Shown here: piece after piece, positions 1 to 8,259 of the stretch
Layout: each line of letters starts with the position of its first letter
How positions within the stretch are numbered: position 1 is the stretch's first letter
Assembly (NCBI GenBank): GCA_002798195.1
Contig: NWQM01000001.1
Coordinates: forward strand, 62,001 to 126,000
Source: Lysobacteraceae bacterium NML03-0222
GTDB taxonomy: Bacteria; Pseudomonadota; Gammaproteobacteria; Xanthomonadales; Xanthomonadaceae
Length of the DNA stretch: 64,000 nt
Direction: 5' to 3'
The notes under the pieces: generated by a model
What the model was told of the DNA's origin: nothing
Seen by the model: the letters and a program-made list of their open reading frames with translations, nothing else
Database searches by the model: none
Translations under genes and position numbers: made by a program

Positions 1-2
1 TC

Positions 3-353
3 AAGTCGCTGGGCTGCCAGGCCGGACTGGTACTCAACCCGGCCACCCCGGTCGAAGTGCTGGACTATGTGCTGGACGAGCTGGACTATGTGCTGCTGAT
101 GTCAGTCAATCCGGGCTTTGGCGGGCAGGCGTTCATCCCGTCCACGCTGGACAAGCTGCGCCGGGTGCGCGAGCGCATCGATGCTTCGGGACGCGCCATC
201 CGCCTGGAAATCGATGGTGGGGTGAAGGTGGACAACATCGCGCAAATCGCCGCTGCTGGTGCCGATACCTTTGTGGCGGGCTCGGCCATCTTTGGTCAGC
301 CTGACTACCCTGCCATCATCAGCCAGATGCGTGCGCAGGTGGCTGCGGTGTGA
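3..353 (+). CDS. rpe: Ribulose-phosphate 3-epimerase (C-terminal part, 5' truncated by window)
   Basis: Rpe interconverts ribulose 5-phosphate and xylulose 5-phosphate in the cytosolic pentose phosphate pathway. Only the last 116 residues are present; the reading frame is already open at base 3. The family signature VNPGFGGQ, the catalytic segment LEIDGGV and the phosphate-binding stretch GADTFVAGSAIFG are all visible in the expected order near the end of the TIM barrel. The stop codon TGA overlaps the ATG of the next gene as TGATG, so the two are probably translated together. The start and promoter lie outside the window. Confidence 0.95.
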   Translation, partial: KSLGCQAGLVLNPATPVEVLDYVLDELDYVLLMSVNPGFGGQAFIPSTLDKLRRVRERIDASGRAIRLEIDGGVKVDNIAQIAAAGADTFVAGSAIFGQPDYPAIISQMRAQVAAV

Positions 354-1309
354 TGGCGACGCTGACTCCAAGCCTGCTGATTCTCAATGGCAAGGCGGCG
401 CAGCGCGAGGAAGTGCGGGCGGCGGTTGAGGCGCTGCGCGAATCAGGTGCACAGTTGGCGGTGCGGGTGACTTGGGAGGGCGGTGATGTCGCGCGCTTTG
501 TGGACGAGGCGGTGGCGCTGGGCGCTCGACGGGTGATTGCCGGGGGCGGCGATGGCAGCCTCAACGAGGCGGTGAATGCGCTGATGGCATTGCCCCGGGC
601 GCAGCGTCCTGCACTGGGCATCCTGCCGCTGGGCACGGCCAATGATTTTGCCGTGGCCGCGGAAATACCGCAGACCACACTGGAGGCCTTGCAGCTGGCG
701 CAGACGGCCATGCCGATAGCGGTGGATTTGCTGCGTGTGCGTGCGGGCGATGAGACACGTTGGAGCCTGAATCTGGTCACCGGGGGCTTTGGCACCCAAG
801 TGACCCTGGAGACGGATCCGGATCTGAAGAAGCATCTGGGCGGTCTGGCCTACTTCCTGACCGGCCTGACCCGGCTGGGGCAGATGGGCGCCATGCAGGC
901 GCAGTTGCGCGCTGAAAATTTCGAATGGCAAGGGGAATTTGTGGCCTTGGCGGTGGGCAATGGCCGGCAGGCAGGCGGTGGACGGGTGCTATGCCCCGAT
1001 GCCAGCCTCAATGACGGCCTGCTGGATTTCACCCTGGTGCCGGAAATGCCCGATGGCGGGCAGATGCTGTCGATGCTGGGCACGGCATTGTCGGAGGGGC
1101 GCGAAGCCGCGCTGGCGCAGGCAGCGCTACAAGGTCGCGGGCAATGGCTGGAAGTCAGTGCCGATGAAGTGTTTTGCCTGAATCTCGATGGCGAGCCGTT
1201 CGAGGCCGATGCCTTCCGCATCGACTGCATGCCCGCCGCCCTCTCTCTTTGCCTGCCGCCTGCCAGTGCATTGCTGTTGCAAGCGGTTTCCGGCACAGTA
1301 GCGTCATGA
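353..1309 (+). CDS. YegS-like lipid kinase (diacylglycerol kinase catalytic domain)
   Basis: This 318-residue protein has the two hallmarks of the DAGK/YegS family. The nucleotide-binding loop GGGDGSLNEAVN lies near residue 62 and PLGTANDFA near residue 92; a C-terminal beta-sandwich carries LNLDGEPFEAD. The length matches YegS (about 300 residues), an enzyme that phosphorylates lipids such as phosphatidylglycerol; the true substrate here cannot be read from sequence. I chose the ATG at 353, which overlaps the rpe stop; a GTG one codon upstream (350) is an equally simple alternative. Its own stop overlaps the ATG of the putative trp leader peptide. Confidence 0.85.
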   Translation: MATLTPSLLILNGKAAQREEVRAAVEALRESGAQLAVRVTWEGGDVARFVDEAVALGARRVIAGGGDGSLNEAVNALMALPRAQRPALGILPLGTANDFAVAAEIPQTTLEALQLAQTAMPIAVDLLRVRAGDETRWSLNLVTGGFGTQVTLETDPDLKKHLGGLAYFLTGLTRLGQMGAMQAQLRAENFEWQGEFVALAVGNGRQAGGGRVLCPDASLNDGLLDFTLVPEMPDGGQMLSMLGTALSEGREAALAQAALQGRGQWLEVSADEVFCLNLDGEPFEADAFRIDCMPAALSLCLPPASALLLQAVSGTVAS

Positions 1310-1353
1310 AACAGGTGAGCTTGCCAATCTCGAACAACACTTGGCGATGGTGA
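1306..1353 (+). CDS. trpL: Possible trp leader peptide (15 codons, Trp-Arg-Trp end)
   Basis: A 15-codon ORF encodes MKQVSLPISNNTWRW, with two Trp codons in its last three positions, and stops 50 bases before trpE. That is the composition and place expected of a leader peptide that senses charged tRNA-Trp. Its ATG overlaps the stop of the lipid kinase (ATGA), so translation could be coupled; no strong Shine-Dalgarno is visible. Against the idea: I find no convincing terminator hairpin with a T-run between 1354 and 1404. If real, the mechanism may be ribosome stalling that alters trpE translation rather than a classical attenuator. Inference from position and Trp content only. Confidence 0.5.
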   Translation: MKQVSLPISNNTWRW

Positions 1354-1403
1354 CGCAGTCCCGCGCTTGTTTTGCCTGTCCGTTGTTTGCCTGAGTTTTG
1401 TGC

Positions 1404-2876
1404 ATGTCTGCTTCCAGTTTCGAGTCTCTGGCCGCCCAAGGCCATACCCTGATTCCTGTCGTGCGTGAGGTGCTGTCCGATTTGGATACGCCCTTATCGG
1501 TGTATCTGAAGCTGGCCGATGGCCCGTACAGCTATCTGTTTGAATCGGTGGAAGGCGGCGAGCGCTTTGCGCGCTGGTCGATGATTGGCCTGCCGGCACG
1601 GCGGGTGTATGCCTTTTATGGCAATACGTTGTGCATCAGTGAGCAGGGCGTGGAAGTCGAGCGCCGCCAGGTGGATGACCCGCTGGCAGAAATCGAGCGC
1701 ATCCATGCAGCGCAGCGGGTACCCGGCGTGCCGGGATTGCCGGGCTTCTCCGGCGGGCTGGTGGGCTGGTTCGGCTTCGAGAGCATCGGCTATATCGAGC
1801 CGCGCTTTGCGCATCATCACAAGCGCGATGAGTTGGGCACCCCCGACATCCTGCTGATGCACAGCGATGAGCTGGCGGTATTCGACAATCTCAAGGGGCG
1901 GCTGTATCTCATCGTGCATGCCGACCCGGCCGAGCCACATGCCAAGGTGCGCGCCGAGCGGCGGCTGGATGCACTGGCGCACCGGCTGCGTCAGGCTGGC
2001 AGCGGCTACCCGGAAACCCTGCATGGCAAGGTGCTGGATGAGGCCGACTTTGTCAGTGGTTTCAGCCGCGAAGGCTTCATGGCCGCGGTGCAGCAGGCGC
2101 AGCGCCATATTCATGCCGGGGATGTGTTTCAGGTGGTATTGAGCCAGCGCCTGTCGGTGCCATTCCATGCCCGCCCGGTGGATGTCTATCGTGCGCTGCG
2201 GGCAATGAATCCCTCGCCGTATATGTATTTTCTGGATACCGGCCACACCCAGGTGGTGGGCTCATCGCCGGAGATTCTGGTGCGCCAGCAGGGCGGCCGC
2301 GTCACCGTGCGGCCGATTGCCGGCACCCGCCCGCGCGGCGCCACGGCCGAGCAAGATGCCGCGCTTGAGGCCGAGCTTCTGGCCGACCCTAAAGAGCGAG
2401 CCGAGCATTTGATGCTGATTGACCTGGGGCGCAATGATGTGGGACGGGTCAGTCAGCCCGGCACGGTGCAGGTGGGCGAATCTTTCAGCATTGAGCGCTA
2501 TAGCCATGTGATGCATATCGTCAGCGAGGTAAGCGGCCAGTTGCGCAAGGGCCTGAGCTATATGGATGTGCTGCGTGCGGCGTTTCCGGCCGGTACCGTC
2601 AGCGGCGCGCCGAAGATTCGCGCGCTGGAAACCATCCAGGCACTGGAGCCGGTCAAGCGCAATGTCTATTCCGGCGCAGTCGGATATTGGGGCTGGAATG
2701 GCGATGCCGATACCGCCATCGCCATCCGCACCGCCGTCATTCAGGATGGCCGCCTGCATGTGCAGGCCGGCGCCGGCATTGTTTACGACTCCGACCCGGA
2801 AAAAGAATGGGATGAAACCATGAGCAAAGGTCGCGCCTTGTTCCGCGCCGTGGCCGCCGCTGCCAGGGGGCTGTGA
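1404..2876 (+). CDS. trpE: Anthranilate synthase component I
   Basis: TrpE converts chorismate and ammonia (from the TrpG glutaminase) to anthranilate, the first committed step of tryptophan synthesis. The 490 residues fit the family. Visible signatures are PSPYMYFLD (about residue 270), PIAGTRPRG, LIDLGRNDVGRV, FPAGTVSGAPK and the C-terminal QAGAGIVYDSDPEKEW. The start is set at the ATG of MSASSFESL; an in-frame TTG two codons earlier is less likely. It heads the tightly packed trpE-trpG-trpD-trpC operon; the possible leader peptide just upstream suggests Trp-dependent control. Confidence 0.97.
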   Translation: MSASSFESLAAQGHTLIPVVREVLSDLDTPLSVYLKLADGPYSYLFESVEGGERFARWSMIGLPARRVYAFYGNTLCISEQGVEVERRQVDDPLAEIERIHAAQRVPGVPGLPGFSGGLVGWFGFESIGYIEPRFAHHHKRDELGTPDILLMHSDELAVFDNLKGRLYLIVHADPAEPHAKVRAERRLDALAHRLRQAGSGYPETLHGKVLDEADFVSGFSREGFMAAVQQAQRHIHAGDVFQVVLSQRLSVPFHARPVDVYRALRAMNPSPYMYFLDTGHTQVVGSSPEILVRQQGGRVTVRPIAGTRPRGATAEQDAALEAELLADPKERAEHLMLIDLGRNDVGRVSQPGTVQVGESFSIERYSHVMHIVSEVSGQLRKGLSYMDVLRAAFPAGTVSGAPKIRALETIQALEPVKRNVYSGAVGYWGWNGDADTAIAIRTAVIQDGRLHVQAGAGIVYDSDPEKEWDETMSKGRALFRAVAAAARGL

Positions 2877-2877
2877 C

Positions 2878-3456
2878 GTGATTTTGATGATCGACAACTA
2901 CGACAGCTTTACCTTCAACCTGGTGCAGTACTTGCAAACTCTGGGCGCCGAGGTGCGAGTAGAGCGCAATGACGCGATGAGCGTGGCTGAAATCGAGCGC
3001 CTTGCGCCTGAAAAAATCGTGATTTCGCCAGGGCCCGGCACCCCGGACGACGCGGGTGTGTCGATGGCGCTCATTGAGCAGCTGGGGCAGCGGGTGCCGA
3101 TATTGGGCGTATGTCTTGGCCATCAGGCCATCGGTCAGGTGTATGGCGGCCATGTCATTCGTGCCGGGCGCATCATGCACGGCAAGACTTCCGCCATCCA
3201 TCATCAGGGCAAGGGCGTGTTTGCCGGGCTGCCTGATGGCTATGAGGCTACCCGCTATCACTCGCTGGTGGTGGACAAGACACGCCTGCCGGACTGCCTT
3301 GAAATCACCGCGTGGACGGAAAACGCCGATGGCTCGATGGAGGAAATCATGGGGCTGCGGCACCGCGAATATCCGGTGGAAGGCGTGCAATTCCACCCCG
3401 AATCCATCCTCACCCAGCATGGTCATGCGCTGCTGCGCAATTTTCTGGAGCGCTGA
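2878..3456 (+). CDS. trpG: Anthranilate synthase component II (glutamine amidotransferase)
   Basis: TrpG hydrolyses glutamine and passes ammonia to TrpE; in some bacteria it also serves p-aminobenzoate synthesis. The 192-residue protein is a stand-alone class I glutaminase. It starts MILMIDNYDSFTFN, carries PGPGTPDDAG, the nucleophile elbow GVCLGHQAIG, and the His-Glu pair in VEGVQFHPESILT. Translation begins at a GTG two bases after the trpE stop, with AGGGGG as ribosome binding site 8 bases upstream. trpD follows after two bases. Confidence 0.97.
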   Translation: MILMIDNYDSFTFNLVQYLQTLGAEVRVERNDAMSVAEIERLAPEKIVISPGPGTPDDAGVSMALIEQLGQRVPILGVCLGHQAIGQVYGGHVIRAGRIMHGKTSAIHHQGKGVFAGLPDGYEATRYHSLVVDKTRLPDCLEITAWTENADGSMEEIMGLRHREYPVEGVQFHPESILTQHGHALLRNFLER

Positions 3457-3458
3457 AC

Positions 3459-4493
3459 ATGCCGATTACGCCACACGAAGCCCTGCAACGCACCATCGAG
3501 CACCGCGAAATCTTTTTCGATGAAATGGTGGACCTGATGCGGCAAATCATGCGCGGCGAAGTCTCGCCGGTGATGAGCGCCGCCATCCTCACTGGCCTCC
3601 GGGTCAAGAAGGAAACCGTGGACGAGATTGCCGGCGCGGCCACGGTGATGCGCGAGTTCTCGCGCAAGGTGGATGTGCAAGACCGTCGTCATCTGGTGGA
3701 TATCGTCGGCACTGGCGGCGATGGCGCGCAGACCTTCAATATCTCCACCGCCTCGATGTTCGTGGTTGCCGCTGCTGGCGGCCGCGTCGCCAAACATGGC
3801 GGACGCAGCGTGTCGTCGCGCTCCGGCAGCGCCGATGTGCTCGAAGCGCTGGGCGCGCGCATTGAGCTTGCGCCCGAGCAGGTGGCGCAGGCCATCGAGC
3901 GCACCGGCATCGGCTTCATGTATGCGCCGCTGCATCACCCGGCGATGCAGCAGATCGCGCCGGTACGGCGGGAAATGGGGGTGCGCACGCTGTTCAATAT
4001 TCTCGGGCCGCTGACCAACCCGGCGGCGGCGGAAAACATCCTGATGGGCGTATTCCACCCGGATTTGGTCGGCATCCAGGTGCGGGTATTGCAGGCATTG
4101 GGCGCCAAGCGTGCGCTGGTGGTCTGGGGGCGCGATGGCATGGATGAAATCTCGCTGGGCGCGTCCACCCTGGTGGGTGAGCTGCGCGATGGCGTAGTGC
4201 GCGAGTACGAAGTCCATCCTGAAGACTTCGGCATCCACATGGCGCATACCCGTAACCTGCGCGTGGCCGATGTCGCCGAATCCAGGGACATGCTGCTCGG
4301 CGCGCTGGCCAATACCCCCGGCCTGCCGCTGGAGATTGTGGTGATGAACGCCGGAGCCGCGCTGTACGTGGCCGGGGTTGCCGAGAGGATGGCCGATGGC
4401 ATTGCCCGTGCCCGTGCGGTGATTGCCTCGGGCGTGGCGATGCAAAAATTGCAGCAATTTGTGCAGGTCACACAGGAGCTTGCCGGTGAGTGA
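3459..4493 (+). CDS. trpD: Anthranilate phosphoribosyltransferase
   Basis: TrpD transfers phosphoribose from PRPP to anthranilate. The 344-residue protein shows the PRPP-binding GTGGDGAQTFNIST (about residue 83), KHGGRSVSSRSGSADVLE, the acceptor-site region FGVRTLFNILGPLTNP-like segment (here RREMGVRTLFNILG), and GRDGMDEIS. The ATG at 3459 gives the usual N-terminus MPITPHEALQ, three bases after trpG. The longer open frame starting inside trpG is a shadow. Its end overlaps the GTG start of trpC by 8 bases, indicating coupled translation. Confidence 0.97.
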   Translation: MPITPHEALQRTIEHREIFFDEMVDLMRQIMRGEVSPVMSAAILTGLRVKKETVDEIAGAATVMREFSRKVDVQDRRHLVDIVGTGGDGAQTFNISTASMFVVAAAGGRVAKHGGRSVSSRSGSADVLEALGARIELAPEQVAQAIERTGIGFMYAPLHHPAMQQIAPVRREMGVRTLFNILGPLTNPAAAENILMGVFHPDLVGIQVRVLQALGAKRALVVWGRDGMDEISLGASTLVGELRDGVVREYEVHPEDFGIHMAHTRNLRVADVAESRDMLLGALANTPGLPLEIVVMNAGAALYVAGVAERMADGIARARAVIASGVAMQKLQQFVQVTQELAGE

Positions 4494-5295
4494 TGTATTA
4501 CAGCGGATACTGATGCGCAAGCGCGAAGAAGTACGCGAGCGCAGCGCAAAACAGCCGCTTCCGGCATTGCAGGCGCAGCTTGCCGCAGCCCCGGCGCCAC
4601 GCGGCTTTGTCGCGGCGCTGAAGGCCAAAATCGCCGCCGGGCAGCCTGCGGTGATTGCCGAAGTCAAAAAGGCCAGTCCTTCCAAGGGCGTGATTCGTGC
4701 CGACTTCAACCCAGCCGACATCGCGCGCAGTTATCAGGCCGGAGGCGCTGCCTGTCTGTCGGTGCTGACCGATGTGGATTTTTTTCAAGGCAGCGATGCC
4801 TATCTGCGTCAGGCGCGCGCTGCCTGCACATTGCCGGTGCTGCGCAAGGATTTTGTCATCGACCCCTGGCAAGTGACCGAGGCGCGGGTGCTGGGTGCAG
4901 ATTGCATCTTGCTGATTGTCGCCGCGCTTGCCGATGAGTCCATGCGGGCACTGGCGCAGCAGGCGCTCCGGTTGGGCATGGATGTGCTGATTGAAGCCCA
5001 TGATGAAGCCGAGCTGCTGCGCGCGCTGGCCGTGCCGGGGCAGGATGGCAACATGCCGTTGATTGGCATCAACAACCGTGACCTGCGCAGTTTCCATGTC
5101 AGTCTCGACACCACCCTGGGGCTGCTGCAGCACATTCCGGATGGGCGCTTGTTGGTGACCGAAAGCGGCATCCACAACCATGAAGATGTGCAGCGCATGC
5201 GCGCGGCCAATGTCCAAGCCTTTTTGGTGGGTGAGTCCTTGATGCGCGCCGATGACCCGGGACAGGCACTGGCTGCGATATTCTCGGTGCCATGA
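4486..5295 (+). CDS. trpC: Indole-3-glycerol phosphate synthase
   Basis: TrpC closes the ring of carboxyphenylaminodeoxyribulose phosphate to give indole-3-glycerol phosphate. The protein is a 269-residue single-domain enzyme, not fused to TrpF. VIAEVKKASPSKG (near residue 58), VLRKDFVID, LIEAHDEAEL and GINNRDL are the family landmarks, with the Glu in VTESGI near the end. The start is a GTG inside the end of trpD, giving MSDVLQRILMRKREEV, with AGGAG 8 bases upstream. trpF, trpB and trpA are not in the window, so the pathway is split. The stop overlaps the start of the next gene. Confidence 0.97.
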   Translation: MSDVLQRILMRKREEVRERSAKQPLPALQAQLAAAPAPRGFVAALKAKIAAGQPAVIAEVKKASPSKGVIRADFNPADIARSYQAGGAACLSVLTDVDFFQGSDAYLRQARAACTLPVLRKDFVIDPWQVTEARVLGADCILLIVAALADESMRALAQQALRLGMDVLIEAHDEAELLRALAVPGQDGNMPLIGINNRDLRSFHVSLDTTLGLLQHIPDGRLLVTESGIHNHEDVQRMRAANVQAFLVGESLMRADDPGQALAAIFSVP

Positions 5296-6014
5296 TGAGC
5301 AATCCCACCCCTGCACAGGCCAGCGGCGAGCTGGTGGTCTTTGATTTTGACCACACCTTGTACGATGGCGACTCCGGCACCCATTTATTCAAATGGCTGA
5401 TTGCCCGTAGCCCCTGGCGGGTATTGCTGGCGTTGCTGATTGCGCCGCTGGCGGCGCCGATGATTGCCTTTTTGCCCACCCGCCGCCGCGGCATTTCCGC
5501 CTTCGTCTGGGTGGGCACGGTGGGGCTGCATCGCCGTCGTGACCTGAATGACCTGATTGAAGCCTATGTGCGCCGTAATCAGGATGAAATCTGCAAAAAA
5601 CTGCTGCCCACTGCGCTGGAGGTATTCCATCAGCATCGTCAGGCGGGGCACGCCGTGATTGTCGCCACCGGTGCGCCGCCTGCGCTGGCGCGTGCCATTC
5701 TGGCTTTTGTCGCCCATGAAGATGTGCCCGTGATTGGTACCGAGGTCGGCCCCAGATTCGGGGCGGTGGGCGCGCTGCGGCATTGTCATCATGAAATGAA
5801 GGTCAGGATGATACGCGAGGCCGGCTTTACCCAGCCCATCGCCTATGCCTATAGCGATAGCAGCGCCGACCTGCCATTGCTGATGGCCGCGCAAAAGCCG
5901 GTGGTGGTCAATCCCAAGCCTGCTGCGCTGGCGCTGTTCCGGCGGAAACTGCCCACTGGTACGCCGATGCTCAATTGGGGGTGTCCGGGGCGGGCGGGTG
6001 AGCCGGTGGGCTGA
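5292..6014 (+). CDS. HAD-superfamily phosphatase (subfamily IB, SerB/CicA-like)
   Basis: The 240-residue protein starts with HAD motif I as FDFDHTLYDGDSG (nucleophile Asp in DFDHT). It carries motif II in VIVATGAPPALARAIL and motif IV as AYAYSDSSADLPLLMAA, the arrangement of subfamily IB phosphatases such as SerB and CicA. One hydrophobic stretch near residues 45-60 (VLLALLIAPLAAPMIAFL) occupies the cap region. The substrate is unknown. It begins at ATGATG overlapping the trpC stop, so it travels with the trp operon, but no role in tryptophan synthesis follows from that. Confidence 0.85.
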   Translation: MMSNPTPAQASGELVVFDFDHTLYDGDSGTHLFKWLIARSPWRVLLALLIAPLAAPMIAFLPTRRRGISAFVWVGTVGLHRRRDLNDLIEAYVRRNQDEICKKLLPTALEVFHQHRQAGHAVIVATGAPPALARAILAFVAHEDVPVIGTEVGPRFGAVGALRHCHHEMKVRMIREAGFTQPIAYAYSDSSADLPLLMAAQKPVVVNPKPAALALFRRKLPTGTPMLNWGCPGRAGEPVG

Positions 6015-6026
6015 ACGCCTTTGCGC

Positions 6027-6042
6027 GGGCGCTCAGGCGCCC
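6027..6042. terminator. Short hairpin between convergent HAD and GNAT genes
   Basis: GGGCGC-TCAG-GCGCCC forms a 6-bp stem with a 4-base loop where the plus-strand HAD gene and the minus-strand GNAT gene meet; it overlaps the GNAT stop codon. There is no T-run, so its action as a terminator is uncertain. Confidence 0.3.
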
Positions 6043-6482
6043 AGATATTTGACAAAGCGCAAGGTGCCGTCGCTATAACCACAGGCGCGATAGAACGCCT
6101 GTGCATCCACGCGCTGCGAGCCACTGGTGATTTCAAGGCGGGCAGCGCCGCCCACACGGGCGCGGCGCTCGGCTTCGCGCAGCAGCTGCCGCCCCAGCCC
6201 TTTGCCCTGGGCTTCGGGGGTCACCACCATGGCGGTAATCCGGCAGGTCGTGGTGCCAAGTGGCAGGTAATACATGAAGTCCAGCGCAATCAGGCCACAG
6301 GCCACGCCCTCATGGCGCGCCAGAACCAGTGCCTGGCGGTCATTGGCGATGATGCTGTGGATGCGTTCGCTGGCATCTTCGCGGTCGCAGGGATAGCCCA
6401 ACTCGGAAAGCAGCAGGGCAACATCGTCAGCGTCCATCAAGGTGGCACAGCGCAAATCGACATTTTCCATCTCGCCCTGCAT
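6033..6482 (-). CDS. GNAT family N-acetyltransferase
   Basis: A 149-residue single-domain GNAT enzyme. The acetyl-CoA loop is visible as TPEAQGKGLGRQLL (motif A, Q/R-x-x-G-x-G/A), followed by the motif B region EITSGSQRVDAQAFYRACGY typical of small acetyltransferases. The substrate is unknown. The start at 6482 is supported by GAGGA 8 bases upstream; that ribosome binding site includes the stop codon of clp, so clp and this gene form a two-gene minus-strand unit with an 11-base gap. Confidence 0.85.
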   Translation of the reverse strand: MQGEMENVDLRCATLMDADDVALLLSELGYPCDREDASERIHSIIANDRQALVLARHEGVACGLIALDFMYYLPLGTTTCRITAMVVTPEAQGKGLGRQLLREAERRARVGGAARLEITSGSQRVDAQAFYRACGYSDGTLRFVKYLGA

Positions 6483-6493
6483 GGGATCTGTCC

Positions 6494-7195
6494 TCAGTTC
6501 GGTTGTCGGTAGATGACAATGGTTTTGCCACGTGCATGCAGTTTGCCGTCTGCCTGCAATTTTTTCAGCACCCGCCCGGCCATCTCCCGCGAGCAGCCGA
6601 CAAGGCGTGCGAGCTCCTGACGTGACACGCGGATTTGCACGCCCTCGGGGTGGCTCATGGCATCGGGCTCCTCGGCCAGGTCATTCAGGGTGCGGCTGAT
6701 GCGGTCGCTGACATCCAGGAACGCCAGGCGACCGGCTTTGCGGCTGGTATCGCGCAGGCGACGGCTCAGCTGATTGCCGATGCCATACAGCAGTTTGGGC
6801 GCATCCGCGGCCAGCTGGCCAGTCAAAAGCTGCATGAATTCGCGATAGCCGATTTCGGCCATTTCGCAGGGCGTGCGCGTGCGCAATATCACTTCGCGCT
6901 GCTGTGATTCGATAAACAGCCCCATTTCGCCAATGAACTCGCCCGGGCCGAAATAGCCCAGAATCAGCTCGCGGCCATCGTCCTCTTCCACCAATACGCT
7001 GACCGAGCCTTCGATCAGGTAGTACATGGTGTTGGCAGGGTCGCCCGGGCGGAAAATATAGGTGCGCGAAGGGTAGCGCCGCTGCTGGGCGTGGGACAGG
7101 AAACGCTCGATGGTTGCGCCATCAGGCGCCAGTGGGCTGTCTATACGGCGTAGCGCAGTCTGTAGAGAAGCGGAAATTGTCATAACCATGCCCAT
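6494..7195 (-). CDS. clp: CRP-family global regulator, Clp type
   Basis: A 233-residue CRP/FNR protein with an N-terminal cyclic-nucleotide-binding fold (FRPGDPAN, YFGPGEFIGEMGLF) and a C-terminal helix-turn-helix VSRQELARLVGCSREMAGRV that keeps the DNA-reading residues of CRP. In the phosphate-binding cassette the Arg82 equivalent is present (QQREV) but the Ser83 equivalent is Glu, as in Xanthomonas Clp, which responds to cyclic di-GMP rather than cAMP. Similar behaviour here is inference. Three starts are possible (7195, 7189, 7183), none with a good ribosome binding site. The frame remains open far upstream, but that extension is antisense to speD and is rejected. Confidence 0.93.
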   Translation of the reverse strand: MGMVMTISASLQTALRRIDSPLAPDGATIERFLSHAQQRRYPSRTYIFRPGDPANTMYYLIEGSVSVLVEEDDGRELILGYFGPGEFIGEMGLFIESQQREVILRTRTPCEMAEIGYREFMQLLTGQLAADAPKLLYGIGNQLSRRLRDTSRKAGRLAFLDVSDRISRTLNDLAEEPDAMSHPEGVQIRVSRQELARLVGCSREMAGRVLKKLQADGKLHARGKTIVIYRQPN

Positions 7196-7333
7196 GAGCC
7201 AAACGGCAAGATTAGTGGAGAGCGAGAGCTTGGGCAAATCCGAGGGGCGGCGGATGCGCCGCAATTGCCCCATGAAACAAGAAGATGCCCCATAATGGCG
7301 GTCTGCAATTCTTATGTTCATGGAGTCCCGCCT

Positions 7334-8125
7334 GTGGTCAAGCCGCTGCCGCGCCTCAAGCTGCAAGGTTTCAACAACCTCACCAAATCGCTGTCGTTCA
7401 ATATTTACGATGTCTGCTATGCCGCATCGGAAGAAGAGCGTCGTCGCTATATCGAATACATCGACGAGCAGTACGATGCTGACCGCCTGACCCAGATTCT
7501 GACCGATGTGGCTGAAATCATCGGCGCCAATATCCTCAATATTGCCCGCCAGGACTATGAACCGCAGGGCGCTTCGGTCACCATCTTGATTTCCGAAGAG
7601 CCGGTCATCGACAAGGCCGATGCCAAGGGCGTGATTTCCGATGCGGTGGTCGCGCATCTGGACAAGTCGCACATCACCGTGCACACCTATCCGGAAACCC
7701 ACCCGGACAACGGTATTGCCACCTTCCGCGCCGATATTGATGTCTCCACCTGCGGGGTGATTTCACCGTTGAAGGCGCTCAACTACCTGATTGAGTCGCT
7801 GGAATCGGACATCGTGGTGATGGATTACCGCGTGCGCGGCTTTACCCGTGATGTGAAGGGCAAGAAGCATTACATCGACCACAAGATCAATTCCATCCAG
7901 GATTATCTGCACAAGAGCATCAAATCCCGCTACGAAATGCTCGATGTGAACGTGTATCAGGAAAACCTGTTCCACACCAAGATGCACCTCAAGGATTTTG
8001 ACCTGGACAACTACTTGTTCGAAGAAAAGGCGCGCAACCTGTCCTTCAAGGAGCGCATGAAGATTGAAGCGCGCCTGCGCCGCGAAATCGAGGAGCTGTA
8101 TCAGGGCCGCAATCTGGCTGACTGA
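7334..8125 (+). CDS. speD: S-adenosylmethionine decarboxylase proenzyme
   Basis: SpeD makes decarboxylated SAM, the aminopropyl donor for spermidine. The 263-residue protein is of the E. coli class (GFNNLTKSLSFNIYD at the N-terminus). The self-cleavage site that creates the pyruvoyl group is HLDKSHI, with Ser at residue 112, the position used in E. coli. STCGVISPLKALNYLIESLESD is the other invariant block. The start is a GTG giving MVKPLPRLKLQGF, with GGAG 8 bases upstream; the open frame extends further upstream without family similarity. A CATAAT at 7291-7296 could be a -10 element, with no good -35. speE is not adjacent. Confidence 0.96.
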   Translation: MVKPLPRLKLQGFNNLTKSLSFNIYDVCYAASEEERRRYIEYIDEQYDADRLTQILTDVAEIIGANILNIARQDYEPQGASVTILISEEPVIDKADAKGVISDAVVAHLDKSHITVHTYPETHPDNGIATFRADIDVSTCGVISPLKALNYLIESLESDIVVMDYRVRGFTRDVKGKKHYIDHKINSIQDYLHKSIKSRYEMLDVNVYQENLFHTKMHLKDFDLDNYLFEEKARNLSFKERMKIEARLRREIEELYQGRNLAD

Positions 8126-8133
8126 CAGCCATC

Positions 8134-8162
8134 TTGCATTTCTGCCTGGGGGCGGGTATAGT
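8134..8162 (+). promoter_or_regulatory. Sigma-70 promoter of rplM-rpsI
   Basis: TTGCAT (8134-8139), a 17-base spacer and TATAGT (8157-8162) make a strong vegetative promoter. Transcription would begin near 8169, leaving a leader of about 90 bases before rplM, long enough for autogenous control by L13 of the kind known in E. coli; no binding structure is identified here. Confidence 0.75.
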
Positions 8163-8259
8163 CCCACCTCTTTGTTGTAACCAATCCACAACGCGATGGC
8201 AAAGTTCCGCGCCCCAAGGTGCGCAATCAGCCCGACTATTTCCACAAGTTGAGTTTCTA

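Noticed and set aside
1354..1403. Classical transcription attenuator between the possible trp leader and trpE
   Set aside because: I looked for a GC-rich stem followed by T-run and found only weak pairings and a TTTGCCTG direct repeat; a stem TGGCC/GGCCA inside trpE (about 1428-1443) has no T-run.
7196..7702. N-terminal extension of the clp frame by about 170 codons
   Set aside because: It is antisense to speD and shows no similarity to the CRP family, whose normal N-terminus falls at about 7195.
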